DNA of 64,000 nucleotides from Nissolia schottii (GCA_003254905.1 QANU01045287.1:205091-269090), one strand, 5' to 3'; shown: positions 1 through 13,102, counted from the stretch's first letter. The notes: generated by a model from the sequence alone, not told the origin. A program made the numbers and translations.

Positions 1-1495
1 ACAGGTAAAATACTTAGGTAGTCCAATTTCAAAACTGTGAAAATACCTTTGGCATGTCTAGTTGTTCTAACCCATAAGATGATAGACAAGACTCTTTAAG
101 GTAGAAATAAAAGTTTTCATATTTTTTTTTTTACATAATTAGAGACATCTTGTGGGACCAACACCCAATTTAGACAAGAAACAAACAAGGGAACAAGGAA
201 CCCCACCCCACTGAGCCTCGACAATGCTCGACAAGAAACAAGTAGGACCTCATTAAAATCTCTCTAGTAGAAACCCAATGGGAGGGAGAAAAAGAGTAAC
301 CCACACACTGCTAATTAAGGACCCAAAAATGCTAAAAATAGAAAAGGGAATAAGACCAACCGCCCAAGTCACCACATCCTTATTTCCACCTACCAAGCCA
401 CAAAAAATTGACACTATGAGGGGAGTGGCCTCCAATACAAGCGCACATGTATTTGATAAAGGACCAAAAAGAGCACCCAATGTCATCACAATTGCACCAA
501 CTATTTTGGCAAAGAGCTTCCGCATACTTCACTGAGCACAAGTCCACACAGCTAGGTGGCTCAATTGGTTCGCCTCAACACTGTCCACCAAGACAATTCT
601 ATTCTAATAGAAAAGTGTACCAAAGCATAAACAAACAAGCTCCTTGGTGATAAGCATGGCCCGTGCATAATCAACACATCAAAACCCAAAGGATCCCCAC
701 TGAAACAATCACACGACTACACACCCCCTCAAGTGCACACCCTCCCAACAAAATAAGGGTAGTTATCAACAAAGCAATTAATTCAGTTAAAGGGCGTAAC
801 AAAACATATCTCCACCCCAAAATCATAAATCATCTGATCTTTTCAAACTGAAAAGATTATGCCACTCTTGTTTGCATCGTTGCATACCCCACCACAACTC
901 CTATGGAATTATGTTTATCGTTAATCCAAAACTGTAAATCAAATACAAAAATAATACCATAAATTGAGAAGAAAACCAAAAACAAAAAATCAACTCAAAT
1001 ACAATAGTTCCCAGATCTTGTAAAGGAAATTTTCCTCTCCTAATCTCATTCATCAAAATGAAGGTTGGAGAATGGTTAAAAAAAATAGAAGACAAGAGAA
1101 GAAGGGCGAAGTCATCATGGGCAAGGAAGGGGGTCTGAAGTAAATCAGTTTCATCGATTGAGGGAGTGCAGGTGCACTGCAGAGGATGAGAGTGAGAGTA
1201 ACGAGAGCCGTTATGATGATAAGGATGCTAGGGAGGAGGCGAGAGCCATGAAGGAAGGTGGCGGGAAGGATCGAAGGGGCTGGGATCTTGATTTGAAAGG
1301 AGGGCAATTTATTGGGGGTTAAGAAAAAAAAGATAGGGTTCTAGAATGGAGAGGCAGAAGTGAGAGGCAAAAGAAAGCACTTCCTACCCCTAGTAATTGA
1401 CAAGGTATCACATATCACATACTAAAAATTAAATTAAAATAATTAATAAAATACTATACAGCGGATAAAATTGTTGTTTTAACATGGCAACTGCT
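1..1495. other. Gene-poor spacer with possible decayed membrane-protein remnants
   Basis: No confident gene. A minus-strand open frame at 253-525 encodes about 90 mostly hydrophobic residues with three or four candidate membrane segments. A second minus-strand hydrophobic frame lies at 1053-1307. Both could be exons or pseudo-exons of one multi-span membrane protein, but no family motif is recognised and no convincing splice junctions link them. Composition is AT-rich elsewhere. Confidence 0.3.
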
Positions 1496-1496
1496 A

Positions 1497-1614
1497 TTTT
1501 TAACTCACTTAATACGCAACTCCACCCTCGACGCTAATCGCTAAACATAATGGCGATTTAGGAGAACTGTCGTAATGTAACCGCCACAAATTAATAACCT
1601 GTTTTCTTGTAGTA
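1497..1614 (-). mobile_element. Possible CACTA-type transposon terminus
   Basis: Read on the minus strand, the block begins close to TACTACAAGAAAACAGG, near the CACTACAAGAAAA ends common in plant CACTA elements. It is followed by short subterminal motifs rich in GCGAT and CCGCC-like words. Only one end is visible, the first bases are not a perfect CACTA, and no transposase is present, so it is a degenerate or solo terminus at best. Confidence 0.35.
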
Positions 1615-1787
1615 ATATAAACATTAGTGATTTATCATCTCATTTTTAAGCACGCTTATAATAAAAATGAATTTTATCAACCTTACCTAAGATATATTGT
1701 GGGCACTTAAAGTCAATCAATCTATCCATTTGATACTCTATAATTAAAAATGTACTTTTCTTGGTTATACTTGTAATTTTTATTTAT

Positions 1788-2012
1788 AGGGTGAATGCCT
1801 TAATTAGTCTTTAAAATATTTATCGGTGTCCACATTAATCCCTCAACAAAAAAATGTCCATAATTGATCACATAATGCCCTGGCCAAGTTGATCCCTGAA
1901 CATTTCATACAGAAGGATTAACGAGGATAAATGCTAACTACGAATTTTTTTTGTTGAGGAACCATTGTGGATATCGGTAAAAAGTTTAAGGACCAATGAA
2001 GACAATCTCCCT
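1788..2012. mobile_element. Foldback MITE, about 225 bp
   Basis: The left end (AGGGTGAATGCCTTAATTAG) matches the reverse complement of the right end (AGGGAGATTGTCTTCATTGG) as an imperfect inverted repeat. The match extends about 70 bp inward on each arm and includes TATCGGTGTCCACATTAATCC against TATCCACAATGG. No ORF is present. This is a non-autonomous inverted-repeat element; the superfamily is not assigned because a target duplication could not be fixed. Confidence 0.6.
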
Positions 2013-4337
2013 TATCTGTATCTCTAAATGTATATTTATAGCTTGAGTAAAGTTTTTGTTAGAGTTTCACATTGCTTGCTAAAGCATGAGGCCTTATAGC
2101 TTTTTATATTGAGCTCGATATCTCTTTTTTTTTTTAAGATAGTTTTTGAAATTGAGTTAGGTTCATTCAATTCTTAAAAGATGGTATCAAAACATATCTT
2201 ACATTTGATATTATATATTAGACTCATCTGCCCACATGTTTAGTCTTACAAATTTTATTGTTCAAATGACCTTTTTGTTGGGTTTTAAGTATGAGTATAA
2301 AATGTCTCATTTTTATTAGTGATATACTAAGTAAATAATTTAGGGAAAATAACATTTATACCTCTTAAATTTTCACTCAGTTGCAAGTAAATATTTTAAA
2401 CTTTTAAATCTTTCAATTTAACCCTTAAATTTTTTGTCACTTGCATTTAGCCACCATCAACCATTAGATCTCTCAATTACATTCTTAAACTTTACTTCAC
2501 TTACAAAGAATCACCAAAATTTATAAGAATTTTAATTAATTTCTTAAGCTACAATACTTTTTGAATAAAATGCTATTACCAAATAACTTAACAATATCTC
2601 TACCATCTTTTTAACAAAATTTTTCTTTATTTTCCCATCTAATTGTTTTTAAAAATATTAATACATTTCTAAAATAAATTAAAAAAATCCATGTGAAAAA
2701 GAATAATTTAATTTACTGATGTTGCTCGTTAAGTATGAGAAAAAAATGTGGTTATTCTAAATATATTTTCAATTATGTTTAATTATTTAATATATTAATA
2801 TATTTTTAAATAATATTTAATAAGATAACAAAAGAGAAACTAAGAAAAAATAAGTTAAAATTTTGATGTGTAGCACTCATGAATCTTAACTTATTGTTCT
2901 CTAACATTTTGATAATAGGCTAAATATAATTTTACATAAGGTTTAACTATGAGAATTATTGTTATTTAAAATTAAAAAAATTAATGGCTAGTGCTGAAAA
3001 TTTTCATTTTGTATCAAACATGGAACCTTAAGAAAGAGTAATCACTCATTTACCACTAGGCTACATATTCTATTGTGCTAAGATATAATCTTGTTATTTT
3101 ATAATATTTCAATGATTATATATATTTTATACATAAAATATTTAATTATTATTTATTTGTGCCATTTCTTTGTATTTATTTAAATTTTAATATATTTATT
3201 TAATTGTATCCGGTCCAATAAGTGACTCACTGGTTGAACTAATAATCCAATGGTCCAATGAGGTGACCGAATCGAGTCCCAGACACATAAAACTTTCACT
3301 TTAAAAATTGTTGATAGAAAATTTGAGTGAAACGGGGATAAAGAAAAATGAGAAGAGTATCAAATCCTCGTCATAATGGGCTTTAATCAAACAGTAATCA
3401 TACTGTGGAATTTTGGTAGAATTTAATTTTGATAGACCGTTAAGTAAACGTTTTTCACACAAAATACCAAATGTAAATTAATGATCTGTCACATGATAAT
3501 ATAAAATTAATATAAGACTTTCTATCGTTTGACCTGTGTACAATTATGGACATGTGATTCATGTGGAAATTGACTTGATCTACGATGTAGTTGTCAATTA
3601 ATTTTCTCTCTCCATGTCGACTATGCATACATATAAACCAACTTTTAAATATCCATCAATTAAGTCCATATAGGGTTTCGATTACTTGCGTTCACCAAGG
3701 CAAGGAAAAAGCTGGTAGTATATAATTCCTTTGTTACTAGGTAGTAACAAGTAGAAAGCCTCTGTTTAAGCGGGAGATTTAAGAGGGCAGAGTTTGATCA
3801 TTAAGAAGCACTTAAACACTACTCAAAGTCAACCCCACTTCAATACATTCCAAAAAAAAAAAAAAANTTAGACGCTGTATTTGATAAATGCATACAAATT
3901 AAAAAAATTAATTAATTTACACATACTTAAAAAAATATCAAGGGTTTAGATTAAATTATTTTTCAATTAGTAGGAGAAATTGTTACGAAAAATTCTAATG
4001 CAATTAATACAGTAGTAAAAGTTCATAATAAATAGGGATATAGTTGAAAAGACAATAATTCATATTTCCTTAATCTAATCAAATGACAATTAATTTTGGA
4101 TAAAAATTTAGATAAAACATGACATTTAAGAGTGAGCGAAAGTAATAACTCTTGCACTATAAATTACATGAGTTGAATGATATCATTTGTCGAACTAATT
4201 CGAATAATTTGGATTAAATTACTGTGGGTGGGTTTTTTTTTTGTGCTCAGGGTGTTTATCGCTGACAACAGTGACAATCCCTTCATAGTAACTGAACTCA
4301 CACGAAAACGTTTTTCCATTATCATGGTGATAAGCAG
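2013..4337. other. AT-rich intergenic spacer
   Basis: Very AT-rich sequence with no supportable coding exons on either strand. A single N sits near 3866 after an A-run, marking an assembly uncertainty. Confidence 0.6.

Positions 4338-4379
<42 letters not shown>
4338..4379. repeat. Tandem 7-bp repeat (GTATGCA)x6
   Basis: Six perfect head-to-tail copies of GTATGCA, followed by a broken copy (ATATC). The array lies inside short overlapping open frames on both strands (about 4164-4448) that show no other sign of coding. Confidence 0.95.
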
Positions 4380-4781
4380 ATATCTAGGTACAAGAGCTGA
4401 TGAAGACGGCACATAAAGCCTTGGAGGGCACGAAGAATCTGACGACAATAAACCCTAGTAGACAGTGGCGAAAGATGATCAAAAGATTAGGTGGCTGACA
4501 ATTTAAAATTACATTAGAATGTTGTTCCTCTCCTTCTTATGCAGTTTTATCTAGTACTAATTTTTCTCTTGAAAAATCTTTCAATTATTTTTTGTTTAAT
4601 CATATTTTTAAAAAAAATATCCAATATCACAACAACATATTCTAAAAAGTTAGAAAATAAAAACAAAAGAACTAATTATATTTTATAGAGGAAAATGAAT
4701 GAACTAGGTCATGTGCATCAATTGTACCGTGTGTGTGGTTCAATACTCCACGATGTAACTAGAAGGCTATAAATAAAATAA

Positions 4782-5150
4782 AGGGTTAAATATGTTTTTA
4801 GTCCATGTCAAATTAAAAATTTTGTGTTTGGTTCTTGAAAATTTTTTGTTAGGAATTAGTCCCTAAAAAAATATTTTGGTTGAGTTTAGTCCTTGCCGTT
4901 AAAAGAAGACGTTAAGTGTTGATGTGACCTTTAAACATGCCATGTGGCACCACACGTTACGTGTCATGTGACACATTTAACGATGTCACGTGTCACGTTT
5001 AACAATTACGTCAACACTTAACGTCTCCTTCTAACAACAATGACTAAAACCTACCAATTTTTTTTTCAGGGACTAATTCCTAACAAAAAAAATTTTAGGG
5101 ATCAAATGCAAAATTTTTAATTTTATAGGGACAAAAACATATTTAACCTT
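4782..5150. mobile_element. Legume foldback element with GGGTTAAATATG ends
   Basis: The left end AGGGTTAAATATGTTTTTAG is matched by the inverted right end AAGGTTAAATATGTTTTTGT. The two arms pair over most of the 369 bp, including an internal GACGTTAAGTGTTGATG / inverted GACGTTAAGTGTTGACG pair, so almost the whole unit can form one hairpin. The flanks are similar A/T strings (AAATAAAAT-like), compatible with a 9-bp Mutator-type target duplication but too simple to prove it. No coding capacity. Confidence 0.75.
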
Positions 5151-5850
5151 AAAATAAAATAAAAAAGTCACAAGTAATAGTATAATCCTTTAAAATTAGC
5201 AATTGACTATGTAAACGTCAAATTCTACCTTATTTGAAATTTTTTTTTTTAAAAAAAAAGAACCTACTAGTCAAAGCCAAACATAACTTGGTCATGCTTG
5301 TACATTCATAAAAATATTAAAAGACTTGAATTTAACATGGAAGCATGTCTCTCATTATTAAGGTATTGATGAATATAAATATGTATTGCAATTCGTAAGT
5401 TACAGAGAATGTTATACGAATACATGATGTTACCAAAAAAAAATTGTATTCTAAGTATATAGAATAAATTCGTCACAATTAATAAAACACAAAAAATTTA
5501 GAAAATGAAAAAGGAAGAAACACGTGAGATATGAAGTGAAATGATGGTTACTATTATTGTGAACGTTGTAAAATTTGAAAGAAAAAAAAAGTGATTTATT
5601 CTAAGGTGAATGTGGATGAGAAAAAGGGTAGGTGATATGAATTAGAAAAATAGAGCCTTATCGACCCCTATTAAAATTAGTTTTTATCTAAACAAATTAT
5701 TGGATAAAACTAATTTTAAGAAAACATAATTTAAAGTTAATTTTATGTAATCCTAACTTTTTTCTCTATTCATTAGCATGAAAAATTGATTAATTAAATT
5801 GAAATTCAAGATATTGCAAACTAAATATTATATTTTTTTTATACACACGC
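5151..5850. other. AT-rich spacer
   Basis: No gene, RNA or clear repeat structure seen. Long A/T runs dominate. Confidence 0.5.
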
Positions 5851-5860
5851 CAAATATTAT

Positions 5861-6192
5861 GTAATGAGTCCACGTCGGGCTATAGGCCCAATAACCCAAT
5901 TAGTTCAATTGGGGAATCTAGGATATTATAAATAGGGGATATGACTTGTAAAGAGAGTATGCAAATTGTTATTTTGTTGATCCTACATCTCTCTCTAAGA
6001 TTTCTATCTCTTAGTTCATCTCCTTCCTTAGGAAGGATCACTATCTCTTACTTTTTCCTATTGTAGTCCATATGCAGAAAAATACATGAAAATACACAAA
6101 AATATACTATTACTCCCATAATTCAGCTTATTACAAATTCACTTCGTTGCAAATTATTTGGAGTTTGATTGCTATGTACATTGTTATCCTAT
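5861..6192. other. Possible inserted segment with promoter-like TATA, flanked by CAAATATTAT
   Basis: The 10-bp word CAAATATTAT occurs at 5851-5860 and again at 6193-6202, bracketing 332 bp of less AT-rich sequence. Inside is a TATA-like TTATAAATAGGGG near 5930. The arrangement could be an LTR or retroposed fragment with a target duplication, but the flank is AT-rich and the ends are not TG...CA, so chance is not excluded. Confidence 0.3.
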
Positions 6193-6432
6193 CAAATATT
6201 ATAATACAAGTAACATCTCACTAATGAAATTGAATCACATGACTTTATAATATAGGGGTTTACTAAGCTCCACAAGCTCACATGGAGGTTAGCATCATCC
6301 TCACGCACTTTCAATTGATCTAAAAACCTCTCTTCATCTTTTCCTCTAACCTTTCTCACCTATTACCCCAGCGACAACTAGGCATTGAGCTCACACACAG
6401 TCGGCCGATGACAACACAACAATAACGAAGCA

Positions 6433-6437
6433 ACCAC
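6433..6437. repeat. Target-site duplication ACCAC (left)
   Basis: ACCAC directly precedes the left LTR of the copia element and recurs at 11796-11800 directly after its right LTR. This is the 5-bp duplication expected for LTR-retrotransposon integration. Confidence 0.9.
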
Positions 6438-6740
6438 TGTGAAAATTAAAATTTCATTGCTGAAACAATGAAGAACAATGAAAGAATTCAGAGAATGCTC
6501 AGTGTTATTGAATATGAGAATTGAACCTTCTAATTACTATTGTGAATCAAGTAAGCTTATATACAATCTATCTCTACACTAAACCTACATGGAATTACAA
6601 TGAAATTAAGTTAAAATGCAGCTAAGATGAAAACTCAGTTCTAACTAACTTAACTGCCAATTAACACACGTGCTCGTTGAGTTAGTGAGCTTGGCATAAC
6701 TCCTTTACCAACTTTCTAACTAACTGAGCTTGATCACACA
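6438..6740 (-). repeat. 3' LTR of copia element 1 (303 bp)
   Basis: On the minus strand it starts TGTGTGATCAAG directly after the polypurine tract and ends TTTTCACA next to the target duplication. It shares AATGAAGAACA, GAATTCAGAGAATGCTCAG and TCAAGTAAGCTTATAT with the other LTR. It is about 75 bp longer because the 5' copy has lost an internal segment. Confidence 0.92.
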
Positions 6741-6744
6741 CCCC

Positions 6745-8154
6745 CTCAAGCTGGAGCATAAAATTTATCATGCTAGCTTACCAAAGAGATGTTGGAAAGG
6801 TCCTGGGGCTAAGGGTTTAGTAAAATTGTCAGCTAGTTGGTTCCTTGTAGAGATAGGCTGCAGTTGAATCACCTTTTCTTGAACTTTGTCATACACAATA
6901 TGACAATCAATTTCTATGTGTATTCATTCGTTCGTGAAACACTGGATTTGCAACGATATAAATTGTAGACTGGTTGTCACAGACAATGGAAACAAAATCA
7001 ATAACATGTATAGCAAAATTACGAAGCAAGGAAATAAGCCATTGGACTTCGCAAGTGATCTATTCTAGAGAGCGGTATTTAAGTTCAGATGATGAGCGAG
7101 CCACTGTTGTCTGTTTCTTACTTCTCCAGGAGACCATGCCTGTCCCTAGAAAATAAACAAAGCTAGAGATGGATCATCGTGTCTTAGGGAAAGTACCCCA
7201 ATCTGCATCAACATATCCACTAAGTCTCAGATCAGATTGAATTGGGAAGAACAATCATGTAGCTGGTGCACCCTTGAGATATATGAGCACACGGTGTGCT
7301 GTTTGCATATGAGATTCAATGGGACAACCAAGAAATTGACTAAGTCTACCAATGACATAGTATATGTTAGGTCTTGTATGTGTGAGATAGAGAATTTTGC
7401 CAATGAGTCATCAGTATGAGCCAACATCTGCAGGTGTGTCAGTAGGATTCTTGGACAGTTTGAGATGATAGTCCATGGGGGTTGATGTTGGCTTATAATC
7501 AAGAAACCCATGGTCCTCTAAGATATCTAGGAAATACTTTCTCTGATACAAGGCAATGCCCCGCGATGAGCTTGCAACCTCCATTCCCAAAAAGTATTTG
7601 AGATTCCCTAAGTCCTTGATCTTGAAGAGACCATCAAGAAGCCCTTTGATGGACTAAATTTGTGTCATGTCATTTCTAGACAGAACCAAGTCGTCTAAAT
7701 ACACCAATATGGGTATGAATCCATTAGATGTTTGCTTAGTGAACAATGAATAATCGGACTTAGATTGTGTATAGCCAAAGTCAGTAAGAACAGACACAAG
7801 CTTGGCAGTCTACTGCCTACTGGCTTGCTTCAAGCCATAGAAAGACTTCTAAATTTGACACACCAATGTGGAATCAGGAACACACAATCCAAGAGGCAGC
7901 TTCATGAATACTTTCTCATGGAGATCACCATATAGAAAAGTTGTGTTGACGTCTAGCTGCTGTAAAAACCAGCCTTTTGCTGCTGGAATGACTAAGAACA
8001 TTCTCAACGTTGTCATTTTAACTATTGGAATGAAAGTCTCAGAATAAGCAATGCAATAAGTCTGAGCGAATCCCTTGGTAACAAGCCTGACTTTGTGTTT
8101 CTCAATGCTCGCATCATAATTATACTTCACCTTAAAAGCCCATTTACATCCCAC
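6745..8154 (-). pseudogene. Copia element 1: reverse transcriptase and RNase H, decayed
   Basis: The frame from 8154 begins with the copia RT start (GCKWAFKVKYNYD) and continues through LVTKGFAQTY and LDVNTTFLYGDLHEKVFM. A YLDD catalytic box (the family's YVDD) is readable near 7690-7715. Downstream, in broken frames, are thumb and RNase H motifs including DADWG (about 7190) and a terminal ANPVFHERT motif near 6930, typical of copia RNase H. Multiple stops and frameshifts disrupt it. No function is expected. Confidence 0.85.
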
Positions 8155-8334
8155 AGCCTTCTTACCAGGAGGAAGGGGAGTCAGAATCTAAGTTTGATTT
8201 TTCTCAAGTGCAGAAAGTTCAGCATTAATGGCTTCCTGCCAACAAGACTCTTTCACAACTTCCTCATAACTCCTAGGTTCAGGATTTGATGATATGGCTA
8301 AAGGAAAATGTTTATGAGGAACACATAGTGAAAA

Positions 8335-9640
8335 TTAAGATAAGTATTGTGATATAGGATACCTACTTGGAGATGAAGAGTGTTCACCATTTGAAGAGTC
8401 AATTAGCATACAATGGTAATCCTTTAGGTAGCTTGGTGGTCTCTTTGGTCTAGCGGATTGACTAGTAGGAACAACTAGTGTGGGATGCTCATGGAGCCGG
8501 AATGAGGATGAATTAGAGGGAATAACAACTGAGCCAGGATTAAATATGAGGTATTTGGATATTTTTGTATGCATAATGTCACGTGTGGCTGCAGTAGGTT
8601 TTTGTGTAAAACTAGAAGTGGTGGAATGTTGATGAATAATGTTATGATGTAATAGAGAAATAGAATCATATGAGAAAGGGTCAAGATGAGATGCATGTAT
8701 ATTGCTAGATGTATGAAAACTAGATGTTGGTGTAGATGATGAGAATGGATATGTCAATGTTGAATTCTGCATATCAGTAAAGGGAAATTGATTTTCATAA
8801 AACACATGCCTTGAAATGAAAATTTTACTTGTATGCATATCAAGTAATACAAAGCCTTTTTTACCAGTTTTAAATCCCAAAAAAACACACTTTCTTGATC
8901 TAGAATCAAGTTTTGTTTTATGAGCATGCGATGGTGTAGTATATGACAGGTAACCAATAACCTAAGATGTTGAAACCGAGGAACACAGTTGTATAGTAGT
9001 TTATAGGGTGACTTATTTTCAATAAGTTTACTTGGTTGCCTATTGATAAGATAGACAACATTATGTGCTACAGCAAATTGCCAAAAACAATAAGGCAAAG
9101 ACGATTGAAAGATAAGGGATCTAGCAACACTTAGTATGTGTTGATGCTTCGTTTTTAACTATGTCATTTTGTTGAGGTGTCTCAACACAACTAGTTTGTT
9201 GAATTATTCCCTTTGAATTATAAAAGTTTGATTGACCAAATTCTGCTCCATTGTTTGTTCTTATTACCTTAAATCTTGTGTTAAACTGATTTTCTATAAG
9301 AGCTACAAAGTTCTGAACAAGTTGTGAAGAGATTTAAGTTTCATGAAATAGATCCAAGTGTGTCTAGTTTTATCATCTACAACAGTTAAAAAAATATTTG
9401 TGACCTCCTGTGAATGGTATAGCTAAGGGACCCCAAATATCCATATACATAATATCAAAAGCATGTAAGGATTCAGTTGTGCTAGAAGATAAAGGTAGTC
9501 TTTTTTGTTTTGCAAAGTGACAAGGATCACAAGGATCAATGTTACTGCTACATTTAATGAAGGGAAACTGCGAATGTAATACGTGATTCTTATCTCTAGA
9601 AGGATGCCCTAGTCTAAAAAATGTGGATGAAACCGAATGA
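8335..9640 (-). pseudogene. Copia element 1: integrase and variable linker, decayed
   Basis: Minus-strand frames contain an integrase zinc-binding region near 9600-9530, then a core remnant (DIWGPLAIP, near 9440) and the C-terminal segment at 8754-9098 (AHNVVYLINRQPS, LIENKSPYKLLY). A variable Ser/Thr-rich linker follows at 8335-8880, ending in RPPSYLKDYHC, a copia signature just before RT. Frames are broken in several places between 9100 and 9500. Confidence 0.85.
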
Positions 9641-9677
9641 TGGCTATACCAACTACTGCATATTTGTTTGAATCTAT

Positions 9678-10065
9678 CTAATTGGTTTGGGTGATGATGG
9701 TGTTGGTTGAGGACAAGTAAGGATTTGCTGAAGGACTGACCATTATATACAAACTTCTCTCCAAGTTAGCTACACCAAACATCTTCAAATGAGGGTCCTG
9801 TATCCGACAACATTTATCATCAATCAACACAGTGCAGTTCAGGGAAGTGATAAGCTTAGAAACAGATATCAAATTAAAAGTAAAGCAAGAAATGTACAAA
9901 ACTCTGGTTAAGTACAAGTTATTTGAGAATATCATAGTCCCTAAAATGTTTGATTGGGTGAAAGTTCCATCAGGTAATTTTACTGATATTAGTTTAATTG
10001 CATGATAAGTGTGAAAAACATTAAGGGAATAGCACACATGGTCTATAGCACCAGTGTCTATTACT
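9678..10065 (-). pseudogene. Copia element 1: aspartic protease remnant
   Basis: The active-site motif IDTGAIDHVC is readable on the minus strand at about 10030-10060. It is followed by SVKLPDGTF and FNLISVSKL, hallmarks of the copia protease. It runs into the GAG-pre-integrase region. This frame is open for 119 codons, but stops separate it from gag. Confidence 0.85.
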
Positions 10066-10331
10066 TAATGATTTAGCTTATGGGAGACTAGGGACAATAT
10101 TGCAGGTATACCTGATGGATTTGGTACTGAGGTGGTCATTTGGTTAATGTTATGAGGAATTTGTGAAAAGTGTTGTTGCAGAAGAGCTAAGCAATGCCTT
10201 CTTTTGTTCTTGAGTGAAGATCAACTCTGAATTCTACTTCCTTCATCCTGACTTTGGTTCTCATTATTGCTAATTTCATCAAGTTTAACATCAGTAGTTG
10301 TGGTAATATTGTTTGCTACATTTTCTCTATA

Positions 10332-11358
10332 CTATTTGAGTAAATGAGGATATTTCTTGAAGTAATGATCAACAGGATGTCCTATTTTGCCATAGAAAAT
10401 GCAAGCGATGTTTGGATCATATTGTGTCTTGCTAGCACCTCCACCAGTGCCATTCCTGCCACCTACTGATCTTCCTCCTCTGCCACCTACTGATCTTCCT
10501 CCTCTGCCACCAGCAAAACCAGAGGAGGCTACTAAACCTGAGGTATGTGGTGAATTATGAGAGGCATTGTTAAGAAATACCTTGGATTCTAATCCTCCAT
10601 TCATTTGTCTCTCCTGCTGAGTCAATAGGGAAAATGCAACATTAATTTCAGGTAATGGTTTCATCAGCAACAACTAAAACCTAACTCTTAAGTATTGCTC
10701 ATTCAATGCACGAATGAATCTCACCACATTATCCTTTTTTCTATAGTTTCTAATCACTTGCATGATAAAAACACATCTGTTGCCACATAAACAACTAGGA
10801 AGTGATCTAAAGTTCTCTAGATCCTCCCAAATAGACTTTAATTGAGTGAAATAAGATGTGATTGAAATTTCTCCTTGCTTAATTGCATTGAGTTCTTCTT
10901 ACAACACAGCAATTCGAAATGCATCGCTATCGAAGTACCTATGGCGTAGATCCGCCCATAGTTTAGCAACATTTTCTATCCATATCACAGATTTCAGTAT
11001 CTCTTGGCTTAAGGCTTGATGAATCCAAGACATTACAAACGTGTTACACTTATCTCAAGCAAAGAAAAAATCACTCATTACCTAATGTTGCTGTAACAAT
11101 CCATCAATGAAAGCGAGTTTCTCCTTAGACTTGAGAGCCATTCACATGGTTCTCGCCCAGACATGATAATTTTGAACTGTCATAACTAAAGAAATGAGTG
11201 AAGATCCTATATTTTCACTTGGATAAAGAAAATGTGGACTCATCAAGTCGATCATCAGATTATACATGTGTGTTGTGCTTCGCATTTATTGTAACTTGCA
11301 CTGAAGCTTCGTTCTCAGAGATCGACCAAAACGAAGTTGTGATCGGTGGAACCTCCAT
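10332..11358 (-). pseudogene. Copia element 1: gag remnant with a damaged zinc knuckle
   Basis: A minus-strand ATG at 11358 (MEVPPITTSFW) sits about 210 bases inside the primer-binding site and probably began gag, but stops follow quickly. The C-terminal part (10332-10673) is open and has a Gly/Arg-rich tandem repeat (GGRGGRSV twice). It ends with a knuckle-like segment (CIFYGKIGHPVDHYF) in which two of the CCHC cysteines have become Tyr or Phe. Confidence 0.8.
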
Positions 11359-11570
11359 GAAACTCGATCAAAATTCAGTGATCAATTGTCGAAATGAATC
11401 GGTGAAATTTCAAAATAATTATGAGTAGCATATGAATTGAGTCTCAGGAAGGAGATTAAAAAAAATGATTGATTAAATCGATCAAATTCTTGAGGAAGAT
11501 GAACTGAGCAAAAACAATTCATCAATGAATGATTGCACAACAAAGCTTCAAATCTGAAGCTCCGATACCA

Positions 11571-11795
11571 TGTGAAAACTGAAATTTCATTGTTGAAACA
11601 ATGAAGAACAGTGAGAGAATTCAGAGAATGCTCAGTGTTGATGAATGTGAGATTTGAATCTTCTGATTACTCTTGCGAATCAAGTAAGCTTATATAACTA
11701 ACTAACTTAGCTGCTTATTAACACACGTACTCATTGAGTCAGTGAACTTGGGATAACTCTTTTACCAACTTTCTAACTACCTGACCCTAATCATA
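11571..11795 (-). repeat. 5' LTR of copia element 1 (225 bp, internally deleted)
   Basis: It starts immediately outside the primer-binding site and ends at the ACCAC duplication (11796-11800). Compared with the 3' LTR it lacks about 75 bp around 11698 and shows scattered substitutions, so the insertion is not recent. Confidence 0.9.
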
Positions 11796-11815
11796 ACCAC
11801 TATCACGACAACAAC

Positions 11816-13058
11816 TGTCGCGACCCAGGAAAAAAAAAGAAAAAATTAGCGCACTGGCGCTGTAGCGATGCGGGAATTAGTCCCACATAGGATGCAGCGA
11901 TAGAAGGGGGTCTCATCCTCCCCCTATATAAAAGCTTCCTGTGAGTGTTTAGACTTATTAATTCACTTAAAAGCTTGAGAGGTCCCACTTTTCTGAGACT
12001 TTTTGCTCCAATTATTTTTATTTCTTTTCTCCCTCTTGTTTTCCATTCGTGGGGAAGTAGTGCATCCACGTAGGGTGTCAGGAGCTCCCAGCTTAGTGTT
12101 CCTTAGAGGTCAGTCATTTTAAGGTAAGTGACTTTCTTCACGGTCTATTGTAGACCACATATTTATTTTTTAAAGTTATTTATTTATTTTAAAATTATTT
12201 TATTTATGCATGTTTTATGAAATCCTAGGAGGTAGAAGTTAGTATTTTATGTATCTTTGAAATTGGTTATTATTAAGAGTTCTTTTATTTAATTAGTATT
12301 TAATGAAGTTATTTAATTAGTTGTTTTCTTATAATTATTTATTTAAAAACTCCTTATTTATGAAGTAGATATTTACGAAATTATTTTAGAAAATCATGAA
12401 ACTATTTTAGAAAATCATGGGACCACATGTTTTATTGCATTAAATAAGTCATTTTGCGTGTGTATGATTAGTATTAAGTTATATAAATATTCATATTGTT
12501 TGGTGAAACCTTTAACAAAAGATTATGGTTAAGAAAATATTCTATAGGAGAAGATTTCTAATAAGGAAAGGTTCTGGTTAGGACAAGACTTGGTATTTAA
12601 GTTGTCCATTGTGACACGCCTCTCTTATCTAGGAACCTCCCTAAGCATAGGATCTTAGTCTACCTACATTTTTTTTCCAAGAGAAAACATTTAAAAATAT
12701 TAAGTAATTTTATGCTATCAGTATTAATTAAAGGATTATGCTATAATGATCTTGTTATGTTATGTATTTAAACTGTCTTCATGAGAGTTATATCTAGTAT
12801 AGAACTATAAGTCAGCGACAGCCTACGTTGACCCTAGTATACCTTGTACGATCTTAAAGCAGAATATGATTCATTTAGATTTAAGGCAAGAGTGTAAAGC
12901 CCAGACATGACAGCCTGTAATGCCCGATGTCATGTGTCATGTCATGTAGATTAGGGAAAGACCGTAAAGCCTAGACATTTCAGAAAAGCTAAACCGTAAT
13001 GTTCGAAATGTCTATCTAGAGAACTCCCTGTTTGTTTATGTTCTTAAATGTTTTTAAG

Positions 13059-13102
<44 letters not shown>

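Larger units (their letters stand above)
6438..11795 (-). mobile_element. Ty1/copia LTR retrotransposon, full-length but non-coding
   Basis: A 5.36-kb element with LTRs at both ends, a 5-bp target duplication, a primer-binding site and a polypurine tract, all reading on the minus strand. The order is gag, protease, integrase, reverse transcriptase, RNase H, which is copia order. The primer-binding site (TGGTATCGGAGC, complement of 11559-11570) is one base from the usual initiator-Met-tRNA form. The polypurine tract (CTTGAGGGGG) abuts the left LTR. Every gene carries stops and frameshifts, so the copy is dead although structurally complete. Confidence 0.95.
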
